Positions 8,432-16,389 of a DNA stretch of 64,000 bases are shown here, piece by piece. The notes beneath the pieces are model-generated. The model was not told the DNA's origin. It ran no database searches and worked only from the letters and a program-made list of their open reading frames with translations. Made by a program: the position numbers and the translations under genes. The first letter of the stretch is position 1, and the number at the start of each line of letters is the position of its first letter. Origin of the DNA: an uncultured Granulosicoccaceae bacterium (GTDB lineage Bacteria; Pseudomonadota; Gammaproteobacteria; Granulosicoccales; Granulosicoccaceae); the NCBI GenBank assembly GCA_937920585.1, contig CAKZSB010000144.1, positions 1 to 64,000 of the forward strand, in the 5' to 3' direction.

Positions 8432-8821
8432 TCAATCGTCAGCCGGCTCGCCGGCTGACTTGAGCCGAAGCTGCATCAGAACAATCAGCAATGCGATAAA
8501 GCAGCAGAGTACGAAAATCTTGTTGATGAACCAGTTGGTTTGCCAGATTGTCCACTCGGGTGCGCTGAGAAACCACGCGAACTTCACCGTAATGATGACA
8601 ATTTCAATGACTGAAATGACAATACCGGCCAACACGCGATAGCGATGGCCGGTGAGTAGTGCCCACGCCAGTATCAAATGAGCTACCCACCAGAAATCCC
8701 AATAAATATGCGTGCCTGTCGGCTCTCCGTAACAGGCATCGTAGATCAGTGGAAACAAAAATTTGATCACCAGCGTCCAACAAGCCAGCAGAATAAGGCT
8801 ATGGGCGAGAAACCTGACCAT
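8432..8821 (-). CDS. Small four-helix membrane protein
   Basis: A 129-aa integral membrane protein with about four hydrophobic segments (FLAHSLILLACWTLVIKFL, WVAHLILAWALLTG, VLAGIVISVIEIVIITVKF, IFVLCCFIALLIVLMQL). The start ATG (8821-8819) shares a base with the TAA stop of the aldo/keto reductase, so the two are translationally coupled; a longer in-frame form starting at 8917 would overlap that gene and is less likely. Function unknown. The coupling suggests it anchors or transfers electrons for the exported Fe-S reductase (inference). Confidence 0.78.
   Translation of the reverse strand: MVRFLAHSLILLACWTLVIKFLFPLIYDACYGEPTGTHIYWDFWWVAHLILAWALLTGHRYRVLAGIVISVIEIVIITVKFAWFLSAPEWTIWQTNWFINKIFVLCCFIALLIVLMQLRLKSAGEPADD
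8439..8458. repeat. Perfect hairpin at a convergent gene junction
   Basis: TCAGCCGGC and GCCGGCTGA (8439-8447 and 8450-8458) are perfectly complementary. The hairpin overlaps the last codons of the small membrane protein gene and lies just past the SDR stop. It has no U-run on either strand, so it may only impede transcription or protect 3' ends. Confidence 0.5.
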
Positions 8822-10008
8822 TAGCCGAGCCGTCGCTGTGCATCGAGCGTGAAATCCGGAATCGGCACACCCATCGGACAAGCATTCCGGCAGGCTTGAT
8901 GGGTGCAGGTCAGGCACGCCTGAGCCGGGTTCGATAGCTTCGCGTAGTCTTCGATTGCCAGTGCCTTATTGCGATAGTCCACATCGTACATTCGGGCTCT
9001 CAGAACCTCAGCAATATCGACTTGCTGCGGACAGGCCGCTTCGCAGTGATTGCAACCTGGCTGACAATACTTGCCGGACTGCAGCGCCAGATAGCGCCCC
9101 AGCAACTGCGTGTCGGCCCCTACCTGATCAACCTGACCCGACGCCGCGACATACTCATCTATTCTGTCGAAGCTCGTCATGGAAATCAGTGCGGCATCCA
9201 CTCGCGGACTGGAAAGCACCCAGCGCAGTGCGGATTGCGCATAGGTTCGGTCGGGCTGTTCAAACGCCCGCATATCGTTCAGGCGTGCTCCCATCAATGT
9301 TTTCATGGCAATAACACCGATGTTCTTGCGCCGTGCCTTATCAAGTACCGGCGGCAAATCGGACTGAATAGCCACAAAATGAAAAGTGTGTTTGAGCTTG
9401 TCGTAGAGGTCCGGATCCTTGCCGAAGTTGTAGGCACAGAGAATCACGTCAACCAGGTCATTATCGATCGCATAGTCCAGACACGCCGCGAGCCTGCTGC
9501 CATGCCCGGACATGCCACGAAATCGAATCTTGCCTTGCCGCACCGCTGTTTCAGTAAATTCAGCCCAGGCATCGTTGCGCATTCGATCGATGTGATTGAC
9601 GGCATGGTTGTAGTAGATATCGAGGTAATCGGTTTGCATGCGACGCAGGCTGCCTTCCAGCGCCGCCATCATATCTTTGGCCGTGTCACTTGCAGAAGCC
9701 TTGGTTTTCGATGTCAGAATCACTTTGTCTCTGACACCCTTGAGCCCCTCACCCATCGCCTCTTCTGCCCAGCCAAACCGATAACTTTCCGCACAATCGA
9801 AAAAAGTCACACCGCGATCAAGCGCGTGGCGCACCAACTTCGCATCCTGCAAACTAGACGATCCAAAGCCGATTTCCGACACGCGCAAGCCAGTTTTGCC
9901 CAATGTCACGTGGCGCTCAATCTTTGGTGGTACCTGGGCACGCAACCCGCTCATCGGGGCAAGCCCCGCCACAGCACCTGCGCCCAGCAACGTTCTTCGA
10001 CTTACCAT
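8821..10008 (-). CDS. Tat-exported aldo/keto reductase with C-terminal Fe-S motifs
   Basis: A 395-aa protein. Its N-terminus (MVSRRTLLGAGAVAG) is a twin-arginine signal with cleavage near residue 24. An aldo/keto reductase barrel follows (VTLGKTGLRVSEIGFGSSSL, then DCAESYRFG with the catalytic Tyr, then a His in YNHAVNHID). The C-terminus has two Cys-rich motifs, CQPGCNHCEAACP and CLTCTHQACRNACP, suggesting Fe-S clusters. Tat export fits a protein folded with cofactors in the cytoplasm. Substrate unknown. It overlaps the small membrane protein gene downstream. Confidence 0.85.
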   Translation of the reverse strand: MVSRRTLLGAGAVAGLAPMSGLRAQVPPKIERHVTLGKTGLRVSEIGFGSSSLQDAKLVRHALDRGVTFFDCAESYRFGWAEEAMGEGLKGVRDKVILTSKTKASASDTAKDMMAALEGSLRRMQTDYLDIYYNHAVNHIDRMRNDAWAEFTETAVRQGKIRFRGMSGHGSRLAACLDYAIDNDLVDVILCAYNFGKDPDLYDKLKHTFHFVAIQSDLPPVLDKARRKNIGVIAMKTLMGARLNDMRAFEQPDRTYAQSALRWVLSSPRVDAALISMTSFDRIDEYVAASGQVDQVGADTQLLGRYLALQSGKYCQPGCNHCEAACPQQVDIAEVLRARMYDVDYRNKALAIEDYAKLSNPAQACLTCTHQACRNACPMGVPIPDFTLDAQRRLG

Positions 10009-10132
10009 TGCAATACCTTTTCTGTCAGTTCACCAATACTGCGACAGAGTAGAATCTACCCTGCGATCGGCGTGAACCGCGCTGCACCGCTACGGTCATA
10101 ACAGCCAACGCAACACCGATGGATACCGGACT

Positions 10133-10744
10133 ATGAAAATATCACGCACGCTTTTGATCGCAAGCATTATTGCTTTGGCGCCATTAAAAAGTTTTGCACA
10201 AAACACCGCAATCGCCACCTTTGCCGGCGGCTGCTTCTGGTGTGTCGAGTCAGATTTCGACAATGTCCCTGGCGTGCTGACCACCATTTCGGGCTACACC
10301 GGGGGCAGCAGTGACAACCCCACCTATAAAAACCATATGCGCGACGGACACCGCGAAGTGGTTCAAATCACCTACGATCCGGAAAAAGTTTCCTATCAAC
10401 AGCTGCTGCATGTCTTTTGGCGCAGCGTCGATCCGACGGACGCGGGCGGTCAGTTTTGCGATCGGGGGCATAGCTATACAACAGCAATCTATACCAACGA
10501 CGAGCAACAGCAAGAACTGGCGCTGGCATCGAAAAAGGAGCTAACAGAGCAGGGATTGCCCGGCGCTGAAATCGTCACACAAATTGAGGCGGCCGCACAA
10601 TTCTGGCCTGCTGAAGATTACCACCAGGACTACTATCTGAAGAATCCGCTGCGCTACAAGCTGTATCGAAAATCCTGCGGACGAGACAAACGCGTGGAAA
10701 CGGTATGGGGAGAGATGGCCCGCGACGGTATCGCGGACCACTGA
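10133..10744 (+). CDS. msrA: Peptide-methionine (S)-S-oxide reductase, exported
   Basis: A 203-aa MsrA. After a signal peptide (about 1-22) comes the family signature GGCFWCVESDF with catalytic Cys34, and later DPTDAGGQFCDRG and YHQDYY, all typical of the fold. It reduces the S-epimer of methionine sulfoxide in proteins. The signal peptide places it in the periplasm, where it would repair oxidised envelope proteins. It is transcribed divergently from the Fe-S aldo/keto reductase. Two hairpins follow it, one of which serves as the aceA terminator. Confidence 0.92.
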   Translation: MKISRTLLIASIIALAPLKSFAQNTAIATFAGGCFWCVESDFDNVPGVLTTISGYTGGSSDNPTYKNHMRDGHREVVQITYDPEKVSYQQLLHVFWRSVDPTDAGGQFCDRGHSYTTAIYTNDEQQQELALASKKELTEQGLPGAEIVTQIEAAAQFWPAEDYHQDYYLKNPLRYKLYRKSCGRDKRVETVWGEMARDGIADH

Positions 10745-10763
10745 CAAACCGGTGCACTGCAAC

Positions 10764-10792
10764 CGCGAAGCTGAAGTAATTCTTGCTTCGCG
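10764..10792 (+). repeat. Hairpin downstream of msrA
   Basis: CGCGAAGC (10764-10771) and GCTTCGCG (10785-10792) form a perfect 8-bp stem with a 13-nt loop, 20 bp after the msrA stop. There is no U-run, so terminator function is uncertain. Confidence 0.45.
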
Positions 10793-10800
10793 ATAGCAGA

Positions 10801-10830
10801 CAAAGAACTGTCGGCGCACGGCGCCGACAG
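10801..10830 (-). terminator. Intrinsic terminator of aceA
   Basis: Arms 10808-10817 and 10821-10830 form a perfect 10-bp GC-rich stem around a 3-nt loop. On the minus strand it is followed by TTCTTTG, giving a moderate U-tract 12 bp past the aceA stop. On the plus strand it could also stop msrA transcription. Confidence 0.75.
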
Positions 10831-10841
10831 CATCACTGCAA

Positions 10842-12440
10842 CTAGCCGAACTGATTCATGGTGTTGTCTTTACCTGAAGCCTTGAGCGCCTGACCACCGG
10901 AGAAGTATTCCTTGTGATCATCGCCAATGTTCGAGCCGGCCATGTCCTGATGCTTGACGCAATCGAGTCCTTCGCGAATCTCGCGGCGCTGCACATCTTT
11001 GACATACGCCAACATGCCCTGATCGCCGAAGTAGTCACGTGCCAGCGTATCGGTTGACAATGCCGCCGTGTGATAAGTGGGCAATGTGATCAGGTGATGG
11101 AACACACCTGCTCGCTTCGCAGCGTCGGCCTGGAACATCCGCACTTTTTCATCCGCTTCGCTGGCAAGCTCTGTTTCGTCGTAGTCGACACTCATCAGCT
11201 TGTCGCGATCATAAGCAGACATATCGCGACCCTCTTCCGACCAGGCATCAAAAATCTGCTGGCGGAAATTCAGGGTCCAGTTGAAAGATGGACTGTTGTT
11301 ATAGATCAGTTTGGCGTTGGGGATTTCTTCACGCACACGATCAACCATTGACGCGATCTGGCCAACATGTGGCTTTTCGGTTTCGATCCACAGGAGATCA
11401 GCGCCGTTGCGCAATGCCGTAACGCAATCCAGCACTACCCGGTCAACGCCGGTATCGGGCTTGAATCGTACCAGGCCATTGGGCAACCGCTTTGTCTTGA
11501 CCAATTTGCCTGCCTGGCTGATGACCAGATCTCCCGGTGCAACATCGTCCATCGAAGAAATGGCTTCGCCTTCGATAAAAGCGTTGTACTGATCGGCCAG
11601 ATCACCCGGCGAAGCGGATACCGGAATCTTCTGGGTTAACCCGGCGCCCAGTGAATCTGTACGGGCAACGATTACGCCGTCTTCTACGCCGAGCTCGAGG
11701 AAAGCGTATCGCAGCGCGTTGATCTTGGCGATGAAATCTTCATGCGGCACAGTCACTTTACCGTCCTGGTGCCCGCACTGCTTGGCGTCCGAGACCTGAT
11801 TCTCAATCTGCAAGCAGCATGCTCCGGCTTCGATCATTTTCTTGGCCAGTAAATAAGTTGCCTCCTCGTTGCCAAAGCCCGCATCAATATCAGCGATAAC
11901 CGGCACGACGTGGCTCTCGAAGTTGTCAATTTTGCTTAAGACTGCCTGTTCCAGGACCTGGTTGCCTGCCTCACGAGCCGCATCGAGATCTGTAAAGAGA
12001 TGGCGCATTTCACGGGCATCAGCCTGTTTTAGAAAGGTATACAACTCATCGATCAGCTCGGGAACGGTGGTCTTCTCGTGCATTGACTGGTCCGGCAACG
12101 GACCAAACTCGGAGCGCATCGCCGCAACCATCCAGCCAGACAAATACAGATAGCTTCCCTTCGTGGTGCCAAAGTGCTTCTTCACTGAAATCAGCTTCTG
12201 CTGACCGACGAATCCATGCCAGCAACCGAGAGACTGTGTGTACTGCGACGGGTCCGCGTCATAGGCAGCCATGTCGCGGCGCATGATCGCAGCCGTGTGC
12301 CTGGCAATGTCCAAGCCCGTTTTGAAGCGGTTTTGCATCTGCATTCTGGCAACGTACTCTGGATTGATTGCCTGCCAGTTATCGCCCTGGCGGGCAATGG
12401 CGTCGGCATTGTCGGCAATCGCTTGTTTATAGTCGCTCAT
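10842..12440 (-). CDS. aceA: Isocitrate lyase (large, 532-aa type)
   Basis: A 532-aa isocitrate lyase of the long form seen in Pseudomonas-like bacteria. Isocitrate is split into glyoxylate and succinate, the first step of the glyoxylate shunt. The catalytic loop reads DAKQCGHQDGK with Cys222, and metal/substrate motifs include VIADIDAGFGNEEATY (181-196), CLQIENQVSD and IYNNSPSFNW. It is a monocistronic unit with its own terminator and a promoter region carrying a 12-bp direct repeat. It would be needed for growth on C2 units or fatty acids, which fits the fadE and acetoacetyl-CoA synthetase genes in this window. Confidence 0.95.
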   Translation of the reverse strand: MSDYKQAIADNADAIARQGDNWQAINPEYVARMQMQNRFKTGLDIARHTAAIMRRDMAAYDADPSQYTQSLGCWHGFVGQQKLISVKKHFGTTKGSYLYLSGWMVAAMRSEFGPLPDQSMHEKTTVPELIDELYTFLKQADAREMRHLFTDLDAAREAGNQVLEQAVLSKIDNFESHVVPVIADIDAGFGNEEATYLLAKKMIEAGACCLQIENQVSDAKQCGHQDGKVTVPHEDFIAKINALRYAFLELGVEDGVIVARTDSLGAGLTQKIPVSASPGDLADQYNAFIEGEAISSMDDVAPGDLVISQAGKLVKTKRLPNGLVRFKPDTGVDRVVLDCVTALRNGADLLWIETEKPHVGQIASMVDRVREEIPNAKLIYNNSPSFNWTLNFRQQIFDAWSEEGRDMSAYDRDKLMSVDYDETELASEADEKVRMFQADAAKRAGVFHHLITLPTYHTAALSTDTLARDYFGDQGMLAYVKDVQRREIREGLDCVKHQDMAGSNIGDDHKEYFSGGQALKASGKDNTMNQFG

Positions 12441-12834
12441 TTATTTTGGTTCTCCCAGTGCTGGCTGAATAAAATCTGTACTCGATAAACCCGAAGGTCA
12501 CGCCTGTTGGCTTTGAGCAGGCCGGCATTTTACGGCAGAAAAAATTATAATTTCACAAATAAAATTACACTGTGTGAATTTCACAAATGAATTTACCCGT
12601 GTCAATTTCAATAGACTGAGCAGCGTTGCCGTCGGTCAGCGCGCAAGCGCAAAGCGCCACTGTATCGGCAGCGGAGGCAGAAATTTGAGCGTGCTAACCC
12701 ACTGGGCGTCACACTTTAGGCTGTTGGAAAAAGCTGCCGCCTGTTGAAAACGCGCACTTTTCCAGACTGGCAAGACTCAAAGAAGGGGTTGCGCGATACG
12801 CGCATGACGACATGAAGTGGTTTTGGAGAGGCGT
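12441..12834 (-). promoter_or_regulatory. aceA upstream region with 12-bp direct repeat
   Basis: A 394-bp gap. AATTTCACAAAT occurs twice exactly, at 12549-12560 and 12577-12588, 28 bp apart, in an AT-rich patch that also contains TATAAT on the minus strand (12549-12544). The spacing and the overlap with a likely -10 box suggest a regulator of aceA binding here as a repressor (inference). A GCGCG-N3-CGCGC palindrome lies near 12794-12806, just downstream of the next minus-strand gene. The rest shows no gene I can support. Confidence 0.6.
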
Positions 12835-13473
12835 TTAGTAAATCGTTTTGCGCAGCCGATCGGGATAGTCTCGATCGTACTGCTCGCCGTCGAAGTCTTT
12901 CGCCAGGGCTTGCAGGATCTCGCCGGTGCTGGGTAGATCACTTCGTGGCACTTGCGTGTCCTGGCGCCACAAACCGGACCTGACCAATGCTTTCTGGCAT
13001 TGAAAATACACTCGACCCACTGTGAACACGATCACACTGGCAGGCAGCTTTCCCTGCATCTCGAAGCGTTGCCGCAATTCAGGATCCGTGACGATGTAGG
13101 CATCGCCGTTGATGCGCAGCGTCTCGCCAATCCCGGGGATCAGAAACAGCAAAGAGGCACGGCTATCGTCAACCAGGTTGCGCAGTGAGTCGAGCCTGTT
13201 ATTGCCGCGACGGTCAGGAAGAGCAAGTGTGGTGGAGTCCAGTACGCTGACAAAACCGGGCGGGTCGCCTCGTGGTGAGCAATCGAGACCACCTGGCCCC
13301 ACTGTTGCGAGCACAGCAAATGGCGAGCGTTCCACAAAGGCCTGATAGTGTTCAGAGAGGTGGTCAATCTCCTTGACCAGTGACGCACTGACAGCAGGTT
13401 GCGGATAGTGCTCATCGAGTTGCCGATGAGTTTCAACGCAATGCTGTTGAAAATGCTCTGGCAGTTTGGGCAT
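12835..13473 (-). CDS. Pyridoxamine-phosphate-oxidase-fold FMN-binding protein
   Basis: A 212-aa protein with the split-barrel flavin fold: SPFAVLATVGPGGLDCSPRGDPPGFV near 53-78, LALPDRRGNNRLDSLRNL and FLIPGIGETLRINGDA. This matches the MSMEG_1061-like branch of the PNPOx family, not PdxH itself. Members bind FMN or F420 and reduce small molecules or serve in stress; the substrate is unknown. It stands alone, with aceA downstream on the same strand. Confidence 0.83.
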   Translation of the reverse strand: MPKLPEHFQQHCVETHRQLDEHYPQPAVSASLVKEIDHLSEHYQAFVERSPFAVLATVGPGGLDCSPRGDPPGFVSVLDSTTLALPDRRGNNRLDSLRNLVDDSRASLLFLIPGIGETLRINGDAYIVTDPELRQRFEMQGKLPASVIVFTVGRVYFQCQKALVRSGLWRQDTQVPRSDLPSTGEILQALAKDFDGEQYDRDYPDRLRKTIY

Positions 13474-13536
13474 GAGAAATGATCCGGGCGTTAGCGAAAA
13501 CTACTTCTTTACATCACAGCAGCGGGCAATTTCAGA

Positions 13537-14049
13537 TCAAAGTTGCTCGACACAGTTTAACTCGCCCTCGAGCAATGCACTGTCGCGCTCGCGGATTCGT
13601 GTGAGCGAGAGTTCGCGCGCTGCCGAAACCGCCACGTTAGTGAATGTTTCACGAATATTGTGAAAACTGTCCGTCGCGAGATTCAGAATCGGCGCCTGCA
13701 GCGTGGCCGTTCGATCAGTTTCACCATCGCGATCAAGGTCCCAGGCAATTTCCCTGGATTCGGTGTCCAGAGTCCAGATAGCCATCAGCGCCTCGCCCGA
13801 ATCGAACGTGTAAACCGCGGTGTTGTTTTCCTCGAGCTGGATCCGGGCTGCCCAGGGACTGCCATCAAACATTCCGGCGCAACTCCAATGCAACCCCTCA
13901 CTGTTGAGCAATTGCTCGGCAACTGAGCCCTGTCCGTCGTTGGGGATCACGTTCGAACCTGAGACAGATCCGTCACCACCGGAGCCGCATCCTGCGATCA
14001 GCAGGCACACAGATGTCAATATCAAATAGGGCTTCAACGCGGTATCCAT
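13537..14049 (-). CDS. Predicted lipoprotein of unknown function
   Basis: A 170-aa protein starting MDTALKPYL, with a lipobox LLIAGC (Cys about 21 of this form) followed by a Gly/Ser-rich linker. The mature part (WSCAGMFDGSPWAARIQLEENNTAVYTF and similar) looks like a small beta-rich domain that I do not recognise. An in-frame ATG at 14076 would add nine residues; the shorter form gives a better-placed signal peptide. No operon partner. Confidence 0.65.
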   Translation of the reverse strand: MDTALKPYLILTSVCLLIAGCGSGGDGSVSGSNVIPNDGQGSVAEQLLNSEGLHWSCAGMFDGSPWAARIQLEENNTAVYTFDSGEALMAIWTLDTESREIAWDLDRDGETDRTATLQAPILNLATDSFHNIRETFTNVAVSAARELSLTRIRERDSALLEGELNCVEQL

Positions 14050-14215
14050 TGAGTAGACAGGCGACTGTGTAACCACTCGGGTTGCCGGACGCCAGATTAT
14101 CGTTGGCAGTTAGCCACAGGAATTCTGGTTTTCATAGCGATCCAGGACGTTATGCAAAGCAGATGCCGCTTGCGCTGAACCAGGTTCGGCTTTCGGCATT
14201 TGGTTGAAGGGCAAG

Positions 14216-14839
14216 TCATTCGCTGGACTGACTGACGTTCCAATCTGGCTGAAATTGCAGCATTTTTACCGTGCCAGGCATGGTGGAATTGAACAAGCTG
14301 TTATGCCAGTAGGCAGCCTGATATTGCTCCTGCCTCGCGCTCAATTCGACCACACGACACTGCAGCTTGAACGTCTGCTGGTATTGCTCAAAATTCAACT
14401 CGCACTCACCCTGCTCCAGCAAAACAGCAGCCAACTCAGAATCGAGCAGAAAAGTACCGATAAGCCGATCGTCGAACTCGCGCGGATGCTGGTAATAGCT
14501 TGAGGCGAGGATCTTTAATGCTGCTTTGGTGCGCTCGTTCGGATCGTGGGTTTTTTTCACCAGATGGCGAAACTCATCCGTCCAGACTTCAGGCTCGCGA
14601 CGGACAAGCAATACATTCAGCGGCCCAAGGTCATTGTCGCTAATCGCAACCCTTACCCCGGCACGCATCCCCTCACTTGGCCTGCCGTCCATTTTCCGAA
14701 CGGCATGCTGACGAAGTCGACATTGCCAGCCAAGGAAAAAATCGCGCAATTTGGCGGCGCTATCAGTCTGTTTGTCGGCGGCAACCATAAGTGCAGTCTC
14801 GATTCCGGTCAGCAGTCCATCGTATGGCGGCGTTCCCAC
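14216..14839 (-). CDS. Conserved hypothetical protein downstream of the type III GS-like ligase
   Basis: A 207-aa soluble protein overlapping the end of the glutamine-synthetase-like gene by about 30 bp, so probably co-translated. It contains KLRDFFLGWQCRLRQHAVR and GRPSEGMRAGVRVA, then helices. The pattern looks conserved rather than random, but I cannot name the family. There is no signal peptide or membrane segment. An internal ATG at 14788 would remove the overlap; the N-terminal text reads as coding, so I keep the long form. Context suggests a role with the ligase. Confidence 0.7.
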   Translation of the reverse strand: MGTPPYDGLLTGIETALMVAADKQTDSAAKLRDFFLGWQCRLRQHAVRKMDGRPSEGMRAGVRVAISDNDLGPLNVLLVRREPEVWTDEFRHLVKKTHDPNERTKAALKILASSYYQHPREFDDRLIGTFLLDSELAAVLLEQGECELNFEQYQQTFKLQCRVVELSARQEQYQAAYWHNSLFNSTMPGTVKMLQFQPDWNVSQSSE

Positions 14840-16116
14840 TCACTCAGGTGCGAGGTGTAGTCAGCCCATTCCTGCATCTTCAGCTTAATGTAGCCATCCA
14901 TTAACTCATCACCCAGCCCTTCGCGCAGGATCTTGCTCTTCTCAAACAGCCTGAGTGCGTCGTGCAATGTCGCCGGTAGGCGTTTGGCGCCTTTGACCTT
15001 GTGACCTTCCTCATACATATTCAAATGGACAGGCTTGCCCGGATCGCGTTTGTTTTCTATGCCGTCGAGCCCGGCCGCCAGCACGCCCGCCTGCATCAGG
15101 TAAGGATTGGCTGCACCATCCATCAATCGCAGTTCAAAACGTCCCGGGTCCGGCACGCGAATCATGTGGGTTCGATTGTTGCCGCTGTAGGTCACTGCAT
15201 TGGGTGACCAGGTCGCGCCGGAACTGGTTGCCGGCGCATTGATGCGCTTGTAACTGTTGACGGTGGGATTGAAAATCGCGCACAAATCGGCGGCACTGGC
15301 CATGATGCCACCCAGAAAATGATAGGCGACTGCCGACAAACCCAGCCCGTCTGTTTTGTTCAGGAAAAGATTTTTCTTGCCGGTTTTATCCCACACTGAC
15401 ACATGTGCATGACAGCCATTGCCAGTCAGGTTGGCAAATGGCTTGGGCATGAAAGTGGCGCGGATGCCGTGGTTCTCGGCAATGGTTTTGACCATATATT
15501 TGAAAAAAACGTGGCGATCGGCAGTCTTCATTGCGTCGTCGTAGTCCCAGTTCATTTCGAACTGGCCGTTGGCGTCCTCGTGATCATTCTGATAAGGCCC
15601 CCAATCGAGCTCGATCATCGCGTCACATATCTCACTAACCACTGGAAACTGGCGCATCAGCGCCTGTTGGTCGTAACAGGGTTTGGCGTGCACATCCGCC
15701 GAATCCGCTAGCGCCGTACCCTCGGGGTTGGTGAGAAAGTACTCACACTCAACACCGGTCTTCATTCGATAGCCCATTTTTGTCGCGCGCTCCAACTGAC
15801 GCTTAAGCGCAACTCGAGGCGAGGCTTCAACCTCTTTTCCATCCATCCACAAATCGGCAGCCACCCAGGCTACTTCGCGCTTCCAGGGCAGCTGAATCAC
15901 GCTGGATGGATCGGGGATGGCAAACATATCGGGATGTGCCGGTGTCATATCCAGCCAGGCGGCAAAGCCTGCAAAACCAGCCCCATCCTTCTGCATACCC
16001 TTGATCGCCCGCGTCGGCACCAGTTTGGCGCGCAGCATGCCGAACAAATCGACAAAACTAACCAGGAAATACTCCACCTTGTTGGTGGTGGCCCATTTTT
16101 CCAGATCTTTCACCAT
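14809..16116 (-). CDS. glnT: Type III glutamine-synthetase-like ligase (GlnT/GmaS type)
   Basis: A 435-aa glutamine synthetase of the short type III branch. The start ATG 16116 follows AGAGGG; in-frame upstream sequence lacks coding character and runs through a terminator. Visible GS motifs are GVECEYFL, ENDHEDANGQFEMNWDY-like metal/glutamate loop, GNGCHAHVSVW and PTVNSYKR. This branch includes GlnT and gamma-glutamylmethylamide synthetase (GmaS), which joins methylamine to glutamate with ATP; the two cannot be separated by eye. The methylated-amine context favours GmaS. It is preceded by a terminator and followed by an overlapping unknown gene. Confidence 0.82.
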   Translation of the reverse strand: MVKDLEKWATTNKVEYFLVSFVDLFGMLRAKLVPTRAIKGMQKDGAGFAGFAAWLDMTPAHPDMFAIPDPSSVIQLPWKREVAWVAADLWMDGKEVEASPRVALKRQLERATKMGYRMKTGVECEYFLTNPEGTALADSADVHAKPCYDQQALMRQFPVVSEICDAMIELDWGPYQNDHEDANGQFEMNWDYDDAMKTADRHVFFKYMVKTIAENHGIRATFMPKPFANLTGNGCHAHVSVWDKTGKKNLFLNKTDGLGLSAVAYHFLGGIMASAADLCAIFNPTVNSYKRINAPATSSGATWSPNAVTYSGNNRTHMIRVPDPGRFELRLMDGAANPYLMQAGVLAAGLDGIENKRDPGKPVHLNMYEEGHKVKGAKRLPATLHDALRLFEKSKILREGLGDELMDGYIKLKMQEWADYTSHLSEWERRHTMDC

Positions 16117-16154
16117 TTCCCTCTCCGCCCCGAGCGATTTGTAACTGTCAGAAC

Positions 16155-16181
16155 AAAAAAGGCCCCGCCTGAGCGGGGCCT
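16155..16181 (-). terminator. Strong intrinsic terminator before the type III ligase gene
   Basis: Arms 16160-16168 and 16173-16181 form a 9-bp GC-rich stem with a CTGA loop. On the minus strand a run of six U follows (A-run 16155-16160 on plus). It ends the amt/small-protein transcript, so the downstream ligase needs read-through or its own promoter. Confidence 0.88.
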
Positions 16182-16199
16182 GACTACAGCGTTGCGCGA

Positions 16200-16373
16200 C
16201 TAGCGCTTCTTGTGTTTCCGACCCACTGAAATTTCGTGCACGATGCTGCCCAAAACTACCAGCACCATGACGGCACACATCAGCCAGAATATTGCTTGCA
16301 GCATTTCCGGATTGCCGCCGAAGGTATAGATAACGCCGGCACCGTCAAAGCTCTCTACAGGACTTGTATTCAT
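16200..16373 (-). CDS. 57-aa membrane protein downstream of amt
   Basis: A small gene from ATG 16373 to TAG 16200, preceded by a good Shine-Dalgarno (GAGGA, about six bases upstream). The product begins MNTSPVESFDGAGVIYTFGG, has one membrane helix (about 26-46, FWLMCAVMVLVVLGSIVHEI) and a basic tail ending GRKHKKR. It starts 16 bp after the amt stop and ends just before the terminator, so it belongs to the ammonium transporter transcript. Function unknown; a small Amt-associated or regulatory membrane peptide is an inference. Confidence 0.72.
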   Translation of the reverse strand: MNTSPVESFDGAGVIYTFGGNPEMLQAIFWLMCAVMVLVVLGSIVHEISVGRKHKKR

Positions 16374-16389
16374 TTTTTAATCCTCAGTT

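Noticed and set aside
9022-10101. Plus-strand open frame (359 codons) over the aldo/keto reductase
   Set aside because: The reductase on the other strand has a Tat signal, an AKR barrel and Fe-S motifs. The plus frame has none.
16117-16278. Longer N-terminus for the type III ligase
   Set aside because: In-frame codons extend to 16278 but run through an intrinsic terminator and read as non-coding. ATG 16116 has a proper ribosome-binding site.
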